Part shown: positions 33,657-43,247 of the stretch, piece after piece
How positions within the stretch are numbered: the first letter of the stretch is position 1
Layout: every line of letters starts with the position of its first letter
NCBI RefSeq assembly: GCF_039541915.1
Contig: NZ_BAABHD010000014.1
Span: forward strand, 62,001-126,000
Reading direction: 5' to 3'
DNA from: Nibrella saemangeumensis
GTDB taxonomy: Bacteria > Bacteroidota > Bacteroidia > Cytophagales > Spirosomataceae
DNA length: 64,000 nucleotides
Position numbers and translations under genes: made by a program
The notes under the pieces: model-generated
Told to the model about the DNA's origin: nothing
Databases searched by the model: none
The model's input: the letters and a program-made list of their open reading frames with translations, nothing else

Positions 33657-35234
33657 ATGAAAAAGATAAAGATTTCGATACTGCTGGCTGCGCTGCTGTC
33701 GCTCAATAGCTGCCACGAGAAGTTTCTGGAAGAGGAAGCCTACAGCTTTCTGACCCCGTCTAATTTTTACCGGAACGCCAAAGATGCGCAGGCGGCCGTT
33801 AATGCCGTGTACAAAATGCTGTACAACAACGACAGCGGGTACTACGACTACAACCTGCTGGCCATAAATGAGCTGACCACCGAAGCCGTGACCAGCATTC
33901 TGTGGGACAGGTCAGTCGACCACGGCCGGCTCGATACCTGGACCACCCGCGTGGGCGATGAGGCCAGCGTGTACCGGCAGACGTTCCAGATTGTCAACCG
34001 CGCCAATGCCGTGCTCGACAACGTCCCGAAGATTGCCATGGATGAAAAGCTGAAAAACCGAATCCTGGGCGAAGCGCGTTTTCTGCGGGCCCTGGCCTAT
34101 TTCAACGGCGTCAGGCTGTACGGCGACCTGCCCCTGCTGACCAACGCTACCACCAGCCTGGATAACCTGAAGGTACCGGCGGCCCCGGCCGCTCAGGTCT
34201 ACAACCTGGTTATCGAAGACCTGATGTTTGCGAAGGACAACCTGCCGTCGGTGAAGTCGTACGGGGCCGCCGACCGGGGCCGTGCCGGGCGCAGTGCCGC
34301 CAAGACGCTGCTGGCCAAAGCCTACCTCACCCGCGCTACCGTGAAGGAGCTGGCGCAGAACGACGACAACCAGAAAGCCGCTGCCCTGCTGCGCGAAGTG
34401 ATTGCCGACGGGGACCACGGGCTGGAAGCCAGCTATGCGACTCTCTGGGATTACGAGAAGAACGAAAACAACAAAGAGGTCATCTTCGACATTCAGCTCA
34501 CCCGTATCGGGGGCATGGGGGGCCGGCTTACCCGGCAGATTTCGACTGCCAACACAGGGAATACCTACGCCAGTTCGTTTTCGACCATGAACGTAGAACT
34601 GGATTTCTACAAATCCTACGAACCGGGTGACCAGCGCCGGGATGTGACGTTCGACGATTCGTTTGTGAGTGGCGGTAAGACCATCAAATTTAACCCCGAG
34701 GACCCAAGGGCCAATAACTTTCCGCAGGATACCCCCGGCTTCCGCAAGAATGTCGATTTCGACAAAACCGCCAATCTCGACAAGGAAGAGCCGAATTTTG
34801 TAGTCTTGCGCTACGCCGATGTGCTGCTGATGCTGGCCGAAGCCCTGACCGAAATCAACAAAGGCCCCAACGCCGAAGCGTACCAACTGGTGAATATGGT
34901 CAGACGGCGGGCCTTCGGCAAAGACATCAATACCCCCGACCCGACGATTGACCTGGCAGGCCTGTCGTACCCGGAGTTTCGGAAGGCCCTGCTGACCGAG
35001 CGCCGGAAGGAACTGGTGCTGGAAGGTCACGGCTGGTTCGACGGCATGCGCTTCTACGACATTTTCCTCAACAACGTGGACAAAGCGTCCGTCGGTGCCA
35101 ATCCGCTGAAGTCGGAGCGGCCCAAAGAGGTTATCGACCGCGCCCGCATTGCCGACCCCAAATACCGCCTGTTCCCGATTCCGACGGATGTGATGGAGCG
35201 CAACCCGAATATCAAGCAAAATCCGGGCTGGTAG
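33657..35234 (+). CDS. SusD/RagB family nutrient-binding lipoprotein
   Basis: A 525-residue lipoprotein partner of the preceding SusC (gap 24 bases). The signal ends at LLSLNSCHEKFLEEEAYSFLTPSNFY, with the lipid-bearing Cys and the typical FLE segment. SusD helices include RILGEARFLRALAYFNGVRLYGDLPLLT and the C-terminal LRYADVLLMLAEALTEINKG and ERRKELVLEGHGWFDGMRF. It should bind the glycan cleaved by the next gene product. Confidence 0.94.
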   Translation: MKKIKISILLAALLSLNSCHEKFLEEEAYSFLTPSNFYRNAKDAQAAVNAVYKMLYNNDSGYYDYNLLAINELTTEAVTSILWDRSVDHGRLDTWTTRVGDEASVYRQTFQIVNRANAVLDNVPKIAMDEKLKNRILGEARFLRALAYFNGVRLYGDLPLLTNATTSLDNLKVPAAPAAQVYNLVIEDLMFAKDNLPSVKSYGAADRGRAGRSAAKTLLAKAYLTRATVKELAQNDDNQKAAALLREVIADGDHGLEASYATLWDYEKNENNKEVIFDIQLTRIGGMGGRLTRQISTANTGNTYASSFSTMNVELDFYKSYEPGDQRRDVTFDDSFVSGGKTIKFNPEDPRANNFPQDTPGFRKNVDFDKTANLDKEEPNFVVLRYADVLLMLAEALTEINKGPNAEAYQLVNMVRRRAFGKDINTPDPTIDLAGLSYPEFRKALLTERRKELVLEGHGWFDGMRFYDIFLNNVDKASVGANPLKSERPKEVIDRARIADPKYRLFPIPTDVMERNPNIKQNPGW

Positions 35235-35268
35235 TAGTACGCAACGAGAGATTCCGTAAACTTAGTCC

Positions 35269-36765
35269 ATGAAAAAAGCGGTAACCATTCTTGGGTTGAT
35301 TCTGCTGTTTACCGGGCCGGCCAACATGCTGGCCCAGGTGAACGGTTTTACGGCTGTGCAGGCCGAAGTTGATTTCGCCAAAAAACTGCGTCCCTGGGAC
35401 GGGTTCGGGTTTAATTACGTTGAAACCGCCCAGACCATCAATTACGCCAGTGACCGGCAGGAGTACGGCGGTTTCAGCCTGTTGAAAGAGCCGGACCGCC
35501 AGAAAATTCTGGACATGGTCTTTGGCGAAGACGGCCTGAAAGTGGGGCTGCTGAAGATGTTCTACGACCCGCACCACCAGTCGGCGGCCGGCAGCGATTT
35601 AGACCATGAGGCTTCAACCCAGTGGATTCGCTATTTCGCCCGCGAAGGGCTGAAACGCACCCGCAGCCGGGGTGCCGATTTGCAGATTATTACCACGCTG
35701 TACGGTCCACCGCCCTTTGTGACGCAGCAGAATACCATGCGCGGCCGCGACCTGAACCCGGCCATGAAAGGGGCGCTGACCAACTACCTGGCCGATTGGG
35801 TAAAGTACCTGCGCGATAAGGAGAAACTGCCGGTACGGTACGTATCGCTGCACAACGAAGGCGAAGACTGGTCGCGCTGGGATGCCGAGGATAAAACCGG
35901 CAATATCGGCACCGGCCACGATTACAATATGTATTGGTCGCCGGCCCAGACCGCCGAGTTTGTCAAGCTCACCCGCGCTGCGCTGGACAAAGCCGGATTG
36001 AAAGAGGTAGGCGTAACCCCCGGCGAAAATACCAACTGGTACCGGTTCAGCAACTGGGGCTATGCCTACGCGCTGGCCGACGACCCGGAAGCGCTCCGCA
36101 ACCTCGGTCTGATTACCTCGCACGGCTTCTACGTGGGTTCCTACGGCCGCTGGTTCGGGGAGCATACCAGCGCGGGCACCGACTACCTGCGGGAGCGTCG
36201 GCCGGAGTTGCACGCCTGGGTCACCTCGACCAGTTGGAGCCAGATGGACACGAAAAATGTGAAGGAGATGCACGGCAACATCTACACCGCCAAGGTAAAC
36301 GGCATTATCCCCTGGGCCGGTATTCAGCGGCCGTCGCAGTGGGTGGGTGGCGACCCCAATCCGGGTTCGGCTTTTACGGTGCGCGAAGACGGCAGTTACG
36401 AGGTACGGCGGGGGTACTATTTTTATAAGCAACTGACCCGCGCCGGCCAGGCCGGCATGGCCGTGGCCCGGACCAGTTCCATGGATTCCGAGATGCCCAT
36501 CATTGCTTTTGCCGCCAACGGTACCCGCCACCCCGATGCTTTTGTGGTGACCAATATGTCGGCGTACAATCGGAAGGTGGTGGTGTCCGTCAAAGGCACC
36601 AATGCCCGCCGGTTTGCCGCGTTCCGGACTACGGAGAAAGCAGACCGCTACCAGAACGTGGCCTACGAACAGTATCAGGGTATTGGGGACTACAACCTGA
36701 CCAATGAGGGTACGCTGCTGTACGACGCGCCGGCGGGGTCCGTTACCACGTTTTTCGCTAAATAG
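35269..36765 (+). CDS. Secreted GH30-like (clan GH-A) glycosidase
   Basis: A 498-residue secreted protein with a signal peptide ending in MLAQ. The body looks like a GH30-type (beta/alpha)8 barrel plus beta-sandwich: RPWDGFGFNYVE at the start, DGLKVGLLKMFYDPH, a strand-4 end VRYVSLHNEGEDW with a probable acid/base Glu, and a C-terminal beta-sandwich (PDAFVVTNMSAYNRKVVVSVKG). At the strand-7 position, where GH30 enzymes carry the nucleophile Glu, the sequence reads HAWVTSTSWSQ with no Glu. It may be a divergent family, use another nucleophile, or be a binding homologue. It is the third gene of the SusCD operon. Confidence 0.65.
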   Translation: MKKAVTILGLILLFTGPANMLAQVNGFTAVQAEVDFAKKLRPWDGFGFNYVETAQTINYASDRQEYGGFSLLKEPDRQKILDMVFGEDGLKVGLLKMFYDPHHQSAAGSDLDHEASTQWIRYFAREGLKRTRSRGADLQIITTLYGPPPFVTQQNTMRGRDLNPAMKGALTNYLADWVKYLRDKEKLPVRYVSLHNEGEDWSRWDAEDKTGNIGTGHDYNMYWSPAQTAEFVKLTRAALDKAGLKEVGVTPGENTNWYRFSNWGYAYALADDPEALRNLGLITSHGFYVGSYGRWFGEHTSAGTDYLRERRPELHAWVTSTSWSQMDTKNVKEMHGNIYTAKVNGIIPWAGIQRPSQWVGGDPNPGSAFTVREDGSYEVRRGYYFYKQLTRAGQAGMAVARTSSMDSEMPIIAFAANGTRHPDAFVVTNMSAYNRKVVVSVKGTNARRFAAFRTTEKADRYQNVAYEQYQGIGDYNLTNEGTLLYDAPAGSVTTFFAK

Positions 36766-36774
36766 CTACCGGGC

Positions 36775-38103
36775 ATGAACGCCTTACTGATTGTTGTTGC
36801 GGGCATTTTTCTGTTGCTGGGCCTGATGATCTGGCTGCGGCTGAACGCATTCATTGCCTTAATCATCACCTCGCTGCTGGTGGGGATTGCCGAGGGAATG
36901 ACGCCGGAAGCGGCTTTAAAGTCGGTACAGAACGGGGTGGGTAGTACGCTGGGCAGCATTGCGCTGATTCTGGCCTTCGGAGCCATGCTGGGCAAACTGG
37001 TCGAAGAAAGCGGAGCCGCTCAGCGCATCACCTACTGGCTCATCAAGCTATTCGGGCCGGGGCGGCTGCAGGGAGCCTTGCTGCTGACGGGTTTTGTGGT
37101 GGGCTTGCCCATGATTTACAATGCCGGGTTCCTGGTGCTGATTCCGCTGGTGTATAGCCTGACGGCCGCTACCGGTCTGCCGCTGCTGTATATAGGTATT
37201 CCCATGTCGGCGTCCCTGTCGGTGGCGCACGGGTTGCTGCCGCCCCATCCGGCACCGACTTCCGTAGCCGCGCTGTACAAGGCGGATGTGAACCTGACGC
37301 TGCTGTACGGCCTTGCCGTCGCCATACCCGCTATTGCGCTGGCCGGGCTGTGGTTTGCCCGCTGGTTTAAGGGCTCCAACGCGCAGATACCGGCGCATCT
37401 GTTTACCTATCGGCCGAAGCCGGAGCATGAACTGCCCGGCATCGGCGTCAGCCTGATTACTACTCTGCTGCCGGTGGTGCTGATGATAGTGTCGGCCTTG
37501 CTGAGCGTGTTTTTTGCGCCGGAGTCTCCGTTCGTCAAAGCCGCCCATTTTTTAGGCGACCCCACCATTGCGCTGGGACTGGCGGTGCTGCTGAGTTGCT
37601 GGCTGTTGGGCGTCCGGCGGGGGAAAACCATGGGGCAACTGATGGAACTGGCCGGAACGGGCGTGAGCAGCATAGCCATGGTGCTGATGATTATCGGCGG
37701 GGGCGGGGCCTTTAAGCAAGTGCTGCTCGACAGTGGCGTAGGTGAGACCATCGCCCAACTGAGCGGCAGGCTGGCACTTTCTCCGCTGGTGCTGGCCTGG
37801 ACGGTAGCGGCTCTGCTGCGGCTGGCGCTGGGCTCGGCTACGGTAGCCGCCATTACGTCGGCGGGTATCGTGCTGCCCATCGTCGGGATGCACGCCGGCG
37901 GAGCCGTGCCGCCCGAACTGCTCGTGCTGGCCTCCGGGGCGGGCAGCCTGATGTTCTCGCACGTCAACGACATCGGTTTCTGGATGTTCAAGGAGTATTT
38001 CAACCTCAGCCTGCGCCAGACCTTTTTGTCCTGGACCGTGATGGAAACCATTGTGGCCGTGGTCGGGCTGGCGGGGTGCTGGGGCTTAACGTATGTGGTG
38101 TGA
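36775..38103 (+). CDS. GntP family proton symporter (gluconate-type permease)
   Basis: A 442-residue inner-membrane transporter with about 12-13 hydrophobic helices and no signal peptide. Features of the GntP family include LNAFIALIITSLLVGIAEGMTPEAALKSVQNGVGSTLG, LPMIYNAGFLVLIPLVYSL and the Pro-rich loop HGLLPPHPAPTSVA. Known members carry gluconate, fructuronate, glycerate and similar sugar acids. It follows the GH30-like gene by 9 bases. The substrate is therefore probably a sugar acid released from the glycan, which is inference. Confidence 0.9.
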   Translation: MNALLIVVAGIFLLLGLMIWLRLNAFIALIITSLLVGIAEGMTPEAALKSVQNGVGSTLGSIALILAFGAMLGKLVEESGAAQRITYWLIKLFGPGRLQGALLLTGFVVGLPMIYNAGFLVLIPLVYSLTAATGLPLLYIGIPMSASLSVAHGLLPPHPAPTSVAALYKADVNLTLLYGLAVAIPAIALAGLWFARWFKGSNAQIPAHLFTYRPKPEHELPGIGVSLITTLLPVVLMIVSALLSVFFAPESPFVKAAHFLGDPTIALGLAVLLSCWLLGVRRGKTMGQLMELAGTGVSSIAMVLMIIGGGGAFKQVLLDSGVGETIAQLSGRLALSPLVLAWTVAALLRLALGSATVAAITSAGIVLPIVGMHAGGAVPPELLVLASGAGSLMFSHVNDIGFWMFKEYFNLSLRQTFLSWTVMETIVAVVGLAGCWGLTYVV

Positions 38104-38104
38104 T

Positions 38105-39055
38105 ATGAGACAATTCTTCATGGTCCTGTTGCTTTGGGCACTGGGCTGTCCGTTGGTCCAGGGGCAGAAGCGGGTGCTGTACATCAACTCCTACCACGAA
38201 GGCTACGGTGCCAGCGATTCGGTGATGGCCGGCATCCGGCAGACGCTGGCCCAGGCCGGCGGCATCGACCTGGAGGTGGTGTTTATGGATACCAAGCGCC
38301 ATCCCGAACAGATGCAAACCAACGCCCGGCATATAGCGGAACTATTGAAACGCTGGCAGCCGGACCTGGTGCTGGCTTCCGACGACGATGCCGTGCGGGA
38401 AGTAGTGGTGCCGTATCTGAAAAACACGGCTATACCAGTGGTCTTCTGTGGCGTCAACTGGTCGGCGGACGCGTACGGCCTGCCGGTGGCCAACGTAACC
38501 GGGATGCTGGAAGTGGTGCCGATTCGCGAGACGCTGGAAACCATGAAACGCTACTATCCCACCGCCAAACGGCTGGTTATCTTATCGGAGAACAGCCCCG
38601 CCGAACAGAAAAACAAACAGGGGCTGGACACGATGTACCGTGCGCTGGGCTTTGAGCCGGTGTACGCATTCGTAGATGACTTCGCTACCTGGAAAATAGG
38701 CTTTCGGGAAGCGAACCAGACCGCCGACCTGATATACCTGCCCACCAACGGCGGCATCCGGGGCTGGCAAAACGAGGAAGCCAAAGCGTTTGTTGCCCGA
38801 AACCTGCGTCGGCCGGTGGTGGCCTGCGATGACTTTATGATGCCTTTTGCGGTGTACGGGCAGACCAAAGTAGCCCGCGAGCAGGGCGACTGGGCCGCTC
38901 AGACCGCTTTGCAACTACTACGGGGAGGCAGACCGGCCGATTCTCCGGTGACCCGCAACCGCCGGTCGGTCTGCTGGTTTAACCCGGCGCTGGCGCACCT
39001 GATTCAGTTTAAACCCGATACCGAACTCTTACACGCTTGCCGATTTGTACCATGA
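38105..39055 (+). CDS. ABC-type periplasmic substrate-binding protein (PF04392-like), orphan
   Basis: A 316-residue secreted protein; the ATG at 38105 opens a signal peptide (MRQFFMVLLLWALGCPLVQGQ). The mature part has the two-lobed binding-protein pattern RVLYINSYHEGYGASDSVMAGI, LVLASDDDAVREVVVPYL and IPVVFCGVN, as in the ABC_sub_bind family also used as sensory domains of kinases. No ABC permease or ATPase gene is adjacent. It starts 1 base after the permease stop and overlaps the next gene by ATGA, so it is part of this operon. It may present ligand to the GntP permease or to an unlinked sensor. Confidence 0.75.
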   Translation: MRQFFMVLLLWALGCPLVQGQKRVLYINSYHEGYGASDSVMAGIRQTLAQAGGIDLEVVFMDTKRHPEQMQTNARHIAELLKRWQPDLVLASDDDAVREVVVPYLKNTAIPVVFCGVNWSADAYGLPVANVTGMLEVVPIRETLETMKRYYPTAKRLVILSENSPAEQKNKQGLDTMYRALGFEPVYAFVDDFATWKIGFREANQTADLIYLPTNGGIRGWQNEEAKAFVARNLRRPVVACDDFMMPFAVYGQTKVAREQGDWAAQTALQLLRGGRPADSPVTRNRRSVCWFNPALAHLIQFKPDTELLHACRFVP

Positions 39056-39870
39056 TTATCGACGCAGATACCCATATTTCGCCCCGGCCGACGGGCGGCA
39101 ACAGCATCACCATCGACGAACTGCTCCGGCGCATGGACCGGGCCGGTGTCGACAAAGCCCTGACCTGGATTCAGCCGCCCTACTGGCGACTAACCGAGGA
39201 GTCGAACCGCTACGTGTACCAGGCCACCCGAGACCATCCCGACCGCATTCTGGGTTTCGGCTGGGCCGACCCCAACTGCGGACTACAGTACGCCCTGGAT
39301 GAGGCCAAGCGGTGTGTCGAGGAGTACGGCTTCTACGGAGTCAAGATGAACGGAGCGCAGAACGAGTTCTGCATCGACGACCCGAAGCTGGCCATACCCG
39401 TGATTGAATACATGGCGACTACCGGCAAAATGATGGCGTTCCACATCGGGGGCGATTCGCCGGAAAATACCCATCCGTTCCGGCTGGCCAGGATTGCGCG
39501 GCTGTTTCCGGAGATGCCCATCTTTAACGTTCACATGGGCGGGGCTCACTTTCATGATTTTGGGAATGCCGCCATTGAGTTTGCGCTGGAGTGCCCCAAC
39601 ATCACCATCATCGGCAGCGTCATCCGGTGCCAGCCGTTGCTTAAAGCCATCAAAACGCTGGGAGCCGGCCGGGTATGCTTCGGCAGCGACACTCCGTTTG
39701 AACTGATGCACGTGGAAGTAGCCAAATACCATGCCCTGCTGGACGGTGAGGTGACGCCGGCAGAAAAAGCCCTGATTATGGGTGGCAATGTACAGCGCCT
39801 GTTTGGCCTGGCTACCGCACCGGTCCCGGCAAACGGCCGGCTGGTAGCCGAGAACGAAAATCTCTTATAA
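39052..39870 (+). CDS. Amidohydrolase 2 family protein
   Basis: A 272-residue cytosolic TIM-barrel metal-dependent hydrolase. The start at 39052 (MIIDADTHISP) gives the family's N-terminal motif and overlaps the previous stop. Probable metal and catalytic residues are the Asp/His of DADTHI, His in MMAFHIGGDSP, His in FNVHMGGAHFHDF and Asp in RVCFGSDTPFELM. The family includes sugar-lactone hydrolases and decarboxylases. As the last gene of an operon with a sugar-acid permease, a lactonase or sugar-acid role is a fair guess but unproven. A hairpin follows. Confidence 0.85.
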   Translation: MIIDADTHISPRPTGGNSITIDELLRRMDRAGVDKALTWIQPPYWRLTEESNRYVYQATRDHPDRILGFGWADPNCGLQYALDEAKRCVEEYGFYGVKMNGAQNEFCIDDPKLAIPVIEYMATTGKMMAFHIGGDSPENTHPFRLARIARLFPEMPIFNVHMGGAHFHDFGNAAIEFALECPNITIIGSVIRCQPLLKAIKTLGAGRVCFGSDTPFELMHVEVAKYHALLDGEVTPAEKALIMGGNVQRLFGLATAPVPANGRLVAENENLL

Positions 39871-39967
39871 CCGCTCCCCAAGCAACCGGCAAAACAGGGC
39901 TGCTCCCTGACAGCAAGGACACAAACCAGCTTATTCGTATTCCGTAGGTACTATCTATCCGTACGCT

Positions 39968-39996
39968 GCCTTGCCGGAGGTAAACGCCCGGCAAGG
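39968..39996 (+). terminator. Hairpin after the six-gene operon
   Basis: A 10-bp stem GCCTTGCCGG/CCGGCAAGGC with a 10-nt loop, with only a weak T-rich tail (GGTTGTATT). It lies 98 bases after the amidohydrolase stop. The gap 39871-40078 holds no gene. Confidence 0.5.
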
Positions 39997-40078
39997 CGGT
40001 TGTATTACAAGTGGTTTTGTGCAAAATAAACCAATAATTGGCTAACTTTAAAGGCAGTCCATTCCTAATCCCTGCTTT

Positions 40079-43000
40079 ATGGTTTCTTTGAAGGTATGCT
40101 CCATCCCCCTGTTGCTGACTGGTCTGGTAAGCACCCTGCTGGTAACGTCCTCTTCCCGCTCGGTTCATACAGCCCAGCCGACCCTGCCCATAAAAGTGCC
40201 GGATGGCTACACGGTCGAAGTAGCCGCCGGCCCGGGTCTGGTCGATTACCCGATGTTCGCGACGGTGGATGAGACCGGACGTATGTTCGTCTATGAATCG
40301 ACGGGCCATGTGTACAAGAAGACGCAGGATGCGTTTGATAATCCGCAGTTCCGCATCAAACTGCTGACCGATACCAACGGCGATGGCGTGTACGACAAAA
40401 GCACCATCTACGCCGACAACGTACGCTTCCCGCAGGGCGGTGTTTTCTATAAGGGTAGCCTGTATGCTTCGTCGGCCCCCGACCTGCTCAAGTTTACCGA
40501 CACCGATAACGACGGCGTAGCCGACAAACAGGAGGTGCTGCTGACCGGCTGGGCGCTGAACGTCAACGCTAACAGCCTGATCGGGCCGTTTATGGGGCCA
40601 GATGGCTGGCTGTACATGACCGGGGCCCTGGTTGGTTTTGATGTTACCACCAAAGAAGGTACCCGGCTGAAGGGAGAGACGGCCCGCATCTGGCGGGTAC
40701 GTCCGGACGGCTCGGGGCTGGAGTGGATTTCGGCCGGGGGGATGAACAATCCGGTAGAGCTAACCTTTACGGAATCCGGCGAACCCATCGGCACCGAAAC
40801 GTACTTCACTGACCCGGTAGCCGGGCAGCGCGATGCGCTGGTGTACTGGACAGAAGGGGGCGTGTACCCCAAACCCAATAAGAAAACCGACCGCGACAGC
40901 CTGATACGCACCGGCGACCTGATGCCGGTGGTTACTAAATTCTCGCGGGTGGCTCCGTCGGGTATCGGGCGGTATCGGCACACGGCCCTGGGGGGCGATT
41001 TTAAGGATAACCTGTTCAGCGCCCAGTTTAACACGCACCGGATTCTGCGGCATAAGCTAATTCGGGAGGGGGCTTCATTCCGGACGGAAGACCAGGTGTT
41101 TTTTTCAGTGGACAGCGAAGATTCTCACCCGACTGATGTGCTGGAGGATGCCGACGGCAGTCTGCTGGTGGTGGAAACCGGCGGTTGGTTTATCCAGGGC
41201 TGTCCGCTCTCGCAGGTGTCAAAGCCGGAGCTGAAGGGGAGTATTTACCGGGTACGTCGGAAAGACGCTCCAAAGGTTGCCGACCCGTATGGGAATCAGG
41301 TTAACTGGGCTATACTGGAACCGGCTAAAGCCGGTGGCTACCTGGCGGATGCCCGGCCGTTTGTGACGGACCGGGCGGTGCAGCGGCTGGTGGATCTGGG
41401 ACCGGCTGCGGTGGCAACGCTTACCGATTTGCTGCGCCGGTCACCCTCGGCCGATGCCCGTACACGGGCGGTGTTTGCGCTGTACCGGATTGGTACGGCT
41501 CCCGCGCTGGCTGCGGTGCGTTCGGCGCTGAATGATGCAAACGTGGAGGTCCGGGTGGCGGCTGCGCGGGCGGTGGGACTGGCCCACGATGCGCAGGCAG
41601 TGGGAAGGCTCCGCACAATGATTGGCAGTGACCAGCCGGCGGCTCGTCGGCAGGCCGCTACGGCGCTGGGGCAGATTGGCGATACGCAATCCATTCCGGC
41701 CCTGCTGGCCGCTGCCGGGAAGACGGACGACCGATTCGTGCGCCATGCCCTTATATACTCAATGATTACGATGAATCAGCCCCAGCCGGTAGCGCAGGCG
41801 CTGACGAATGCATCCCCGAAGGTACGCGTAGCGGCCCTGATTGCGCTGGACCAGATGCCGGCGTCTACGCTGCAGGCGTCCCAACTGACTCCCTTTCTGA
41901 CGGGGATCGACAAAAATCTGCAACGGACGGCCCTTTGGGTAGCGTCGCGGCATCCGGGCTGGGCCGGAGATATGGCGGCTTTTCTGCGTAGCCGCTTCAA
42001 AGGCGCTCCGCTGACGGCCGACGAAGAACAGCTTTTCGGTGAGGTACTGGTATCGTTCAGCGGGAATGCCGATATGCATCGGTTTATGGTGGAGCAGACG
42101 CAGGGGGCTTCCAAAGAGCGCAAACTGTTCCTGCTGTCCGCCATGGCCCGCTATAGCGGTGAGAAACTACCCCCGGCCTGGGTGGAGCAGCTTGGCCGTG
42201 AACTCGTCTCAGCCGGTGACCCACCCGTGCAGGCCCGCGCCCTCGAACTGGTTGGCCTGCGCAATATTACGTCATTGAGTGAGCCGCTCCGGCAGGTAGC
42301 GAATGATAACCAGAATGCGGCCCCGCTGCGGATTGGGGCCATTGGCGCCCTGCTGAAGACGCAACCAGCGTTCTCTGAACCAGACTTTGCCTACCTGTAT
42401 CAACAGTTATCGACTGGCCATGATGCGCCAACACGACAGCAGGCGGCTACGGTACTGGCGCAGGGAAAATTGTCAGAACCGCAGTTGCTCAAACTGGCCG
42501 AAGAATACCTGCCTAAGGCCGATGCGTTTATCCTGCCCCGGCTGGTGCCGCTATTCCGGGGCGGCCACTCGGCACCCATCGGGAATGCGTTAGCCGCTAC
42601 ACTCGCTAAATCGGCCAGTCTGGATAGCTTTTCGGAGGAAAACCTGAAAGCCGTGTTCGCGCAGTACCCGGCTGAGGTTCGTCCGGCCGTCGACCAGTTG
42701 ATGACCAAACTGCATCAGGTGCAGGGCGAGCGGCTGACCCGGCTCCAGGCGATGGAACGCCAGATTGCCAAAGGCAACCTCGACCGGGGCCGTTCGCTAT
42801 TCTTCGGAAAAGCCACGTGCTATACCTGCCACAAACTGGGTAGTGAAGGCGGGAAGCTCGGCCCCGACCTGACATCCATCCAGCGCGACCGCTCGGCCCA
42901 CGACCTGCTGGAGGCCATTGTCTACCCCAGCGTCACCTTTGTGCGGGAGTACGAAACGTACCGCGTCAAAACCAAAACCGGGGAGTACGTCGGTATCATT

Positions 43001-43216
43001 CAGGAGCAGTCGCCGGCCATGGTGGTGCTGGGTACGTCGCCCCAAACGGCGGTCCGGCTGCCCCGTGCGGAGATTGTGTCGATGGAACTCCAGAATACCT
43101 CGTTGATGCCGCAGGGCCTGGATCAATTGCTCACGGCCCAGGAAATGGCCGACCTGATGGCGTTTCTGCTCGCCCAGGACCAGGACCCCAAAACCGATCA
43201 GGTTCTGTTGCGATAA
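40079..43216 (+). CDS. Beta-propeller dehydrogenase / HEAT-repeat / cytochrome c fusion
   Basis: A 1045-residue secreted multidomain protein. After a signal region, residues about 35-420 are a membrane-bound dehydrogenase-type beta-propeller (KVPDGYTVEVAAGPGLVDYPMFATVDETGR, TDTNGDGVYDKSTIYADNVRFPQGG). Residues about 440-880 are HEAT-type repeats (TRAVFALYRIG, VRVAAARAVG, ARRQAATALGQIG). The C-terminus is a heme-binding domain with CYTCHK (Cys914, Cys917, His918) in the planctomycete/Cytophagia cytochrome c style. It probably oxidises a sugar or polyol in the periplasm and passes electrons to heme. The TIM-barrel gene follows by 31 bases. Confidence 0.9.
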   Translation: MVSLKVCSIPLLLTGLVSTLLVTSSSRSVHTAQPTLPIKVPDGYTVEVAAGPGLVDYPMFATVDETGRMFVYESTGHVYKKTQDAFDNPQFRIKLLTDTNGDGVYDKSTIYADNVRFPQGGVFYKGSLYASSAPDLLKFTDTDNDGVADKQEVLLTGWALNVNANSLIGPFMGPDGWLYMTGALVGFDVTTKEGTRLKGETARIWRVRPDGSGLEWISAGGMNNPVELTFTESGEPIGTETYFTDPVAGQRDALVYWTEGGVYPKPNKKTDRDSLIRTGDLMPVVTKFSRVAPSGIGRYRHTALGGDFKDNLFSAQFNTHRILRHKLIREGASFRTEDQVFFSVDSEDSHPTDVLEDADGSLLVVETGGWFIQGCPLSQVSKPELKGSIYRVRRKDAPKVADPYGNQVNWAILEPAKAGGYLADARPFVTDRAVQRLVDLGPAAVATLTDLLRRSPSADARTRAVFALYRIGTAPALAAVRSALNDANVEVRVAAARAVGLAHDAQAVGRLRTMIGSDQPAARRQAATALGQIGDTQSIPALLAAAGKTDDRFVRHALIYSMITMNQPQPVAQALTNASPKVRVAALIALDQMPASTLQASQLTPFLTGIDKNLQRTALWVASRHPGWAGDMAAFLRSRFKGAPLTADEEQLFGEVLVSFSGNADMHRFMVEQTQGASKERKLFLLSAMARYSGEKLPPAWVEQLGRELVSAGDPPVQARALELVGLRNITSLSEPLRQVANDNQNAAPLRIGAIGALLKTQPAFSEPDFAYLYQQLSTGHDAPTRQQAATVLAQGKLSEPQLLKLAEEYLPKADAFILPRLVPLFRGGHSAPIGNALAATLAKSASLDSFSEENLKAVFAQYPAEVRPAVDQLMTKLHQVQGERLTRLQAMERQIAKGNLDRGRSLFFGKATCYTCHKLGSEGGKLGPDLTSIQRDRSAHDLLEAIVYPSVTFVREYETYRVKTKTGEYVGIIQEQSPAMVVLGTSPQTAVRLPRAEIVSMELQNTSLMPQGLDQLLTAQEMADLMAFLLAQDQDPKTDQVLLR

Positions 43217-43247
43217 GCGTCTCTCAAAACCTAAACCCCCATCGCGT

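Noticed and set aside
33912..35219. Long minus-strand open frame (435 codons) opposite the SusD gene
   Set aside because: It is antisense to a clear SusD gene in GC-rich DNA, and its translation has no recognisable domain. Similar long antisense frames opposite the L,D-transpeptidase (14684-16078) and oxidoreductase (21495-22664) genes were rejected for the same reason.
40030..40066. Promoter for the propeller-cytochrome gene (TAACTTTA)
   Set aside because: The -7-like element is one base off and the nearest upstream TTG is 23 nt away; too weak to annotate.
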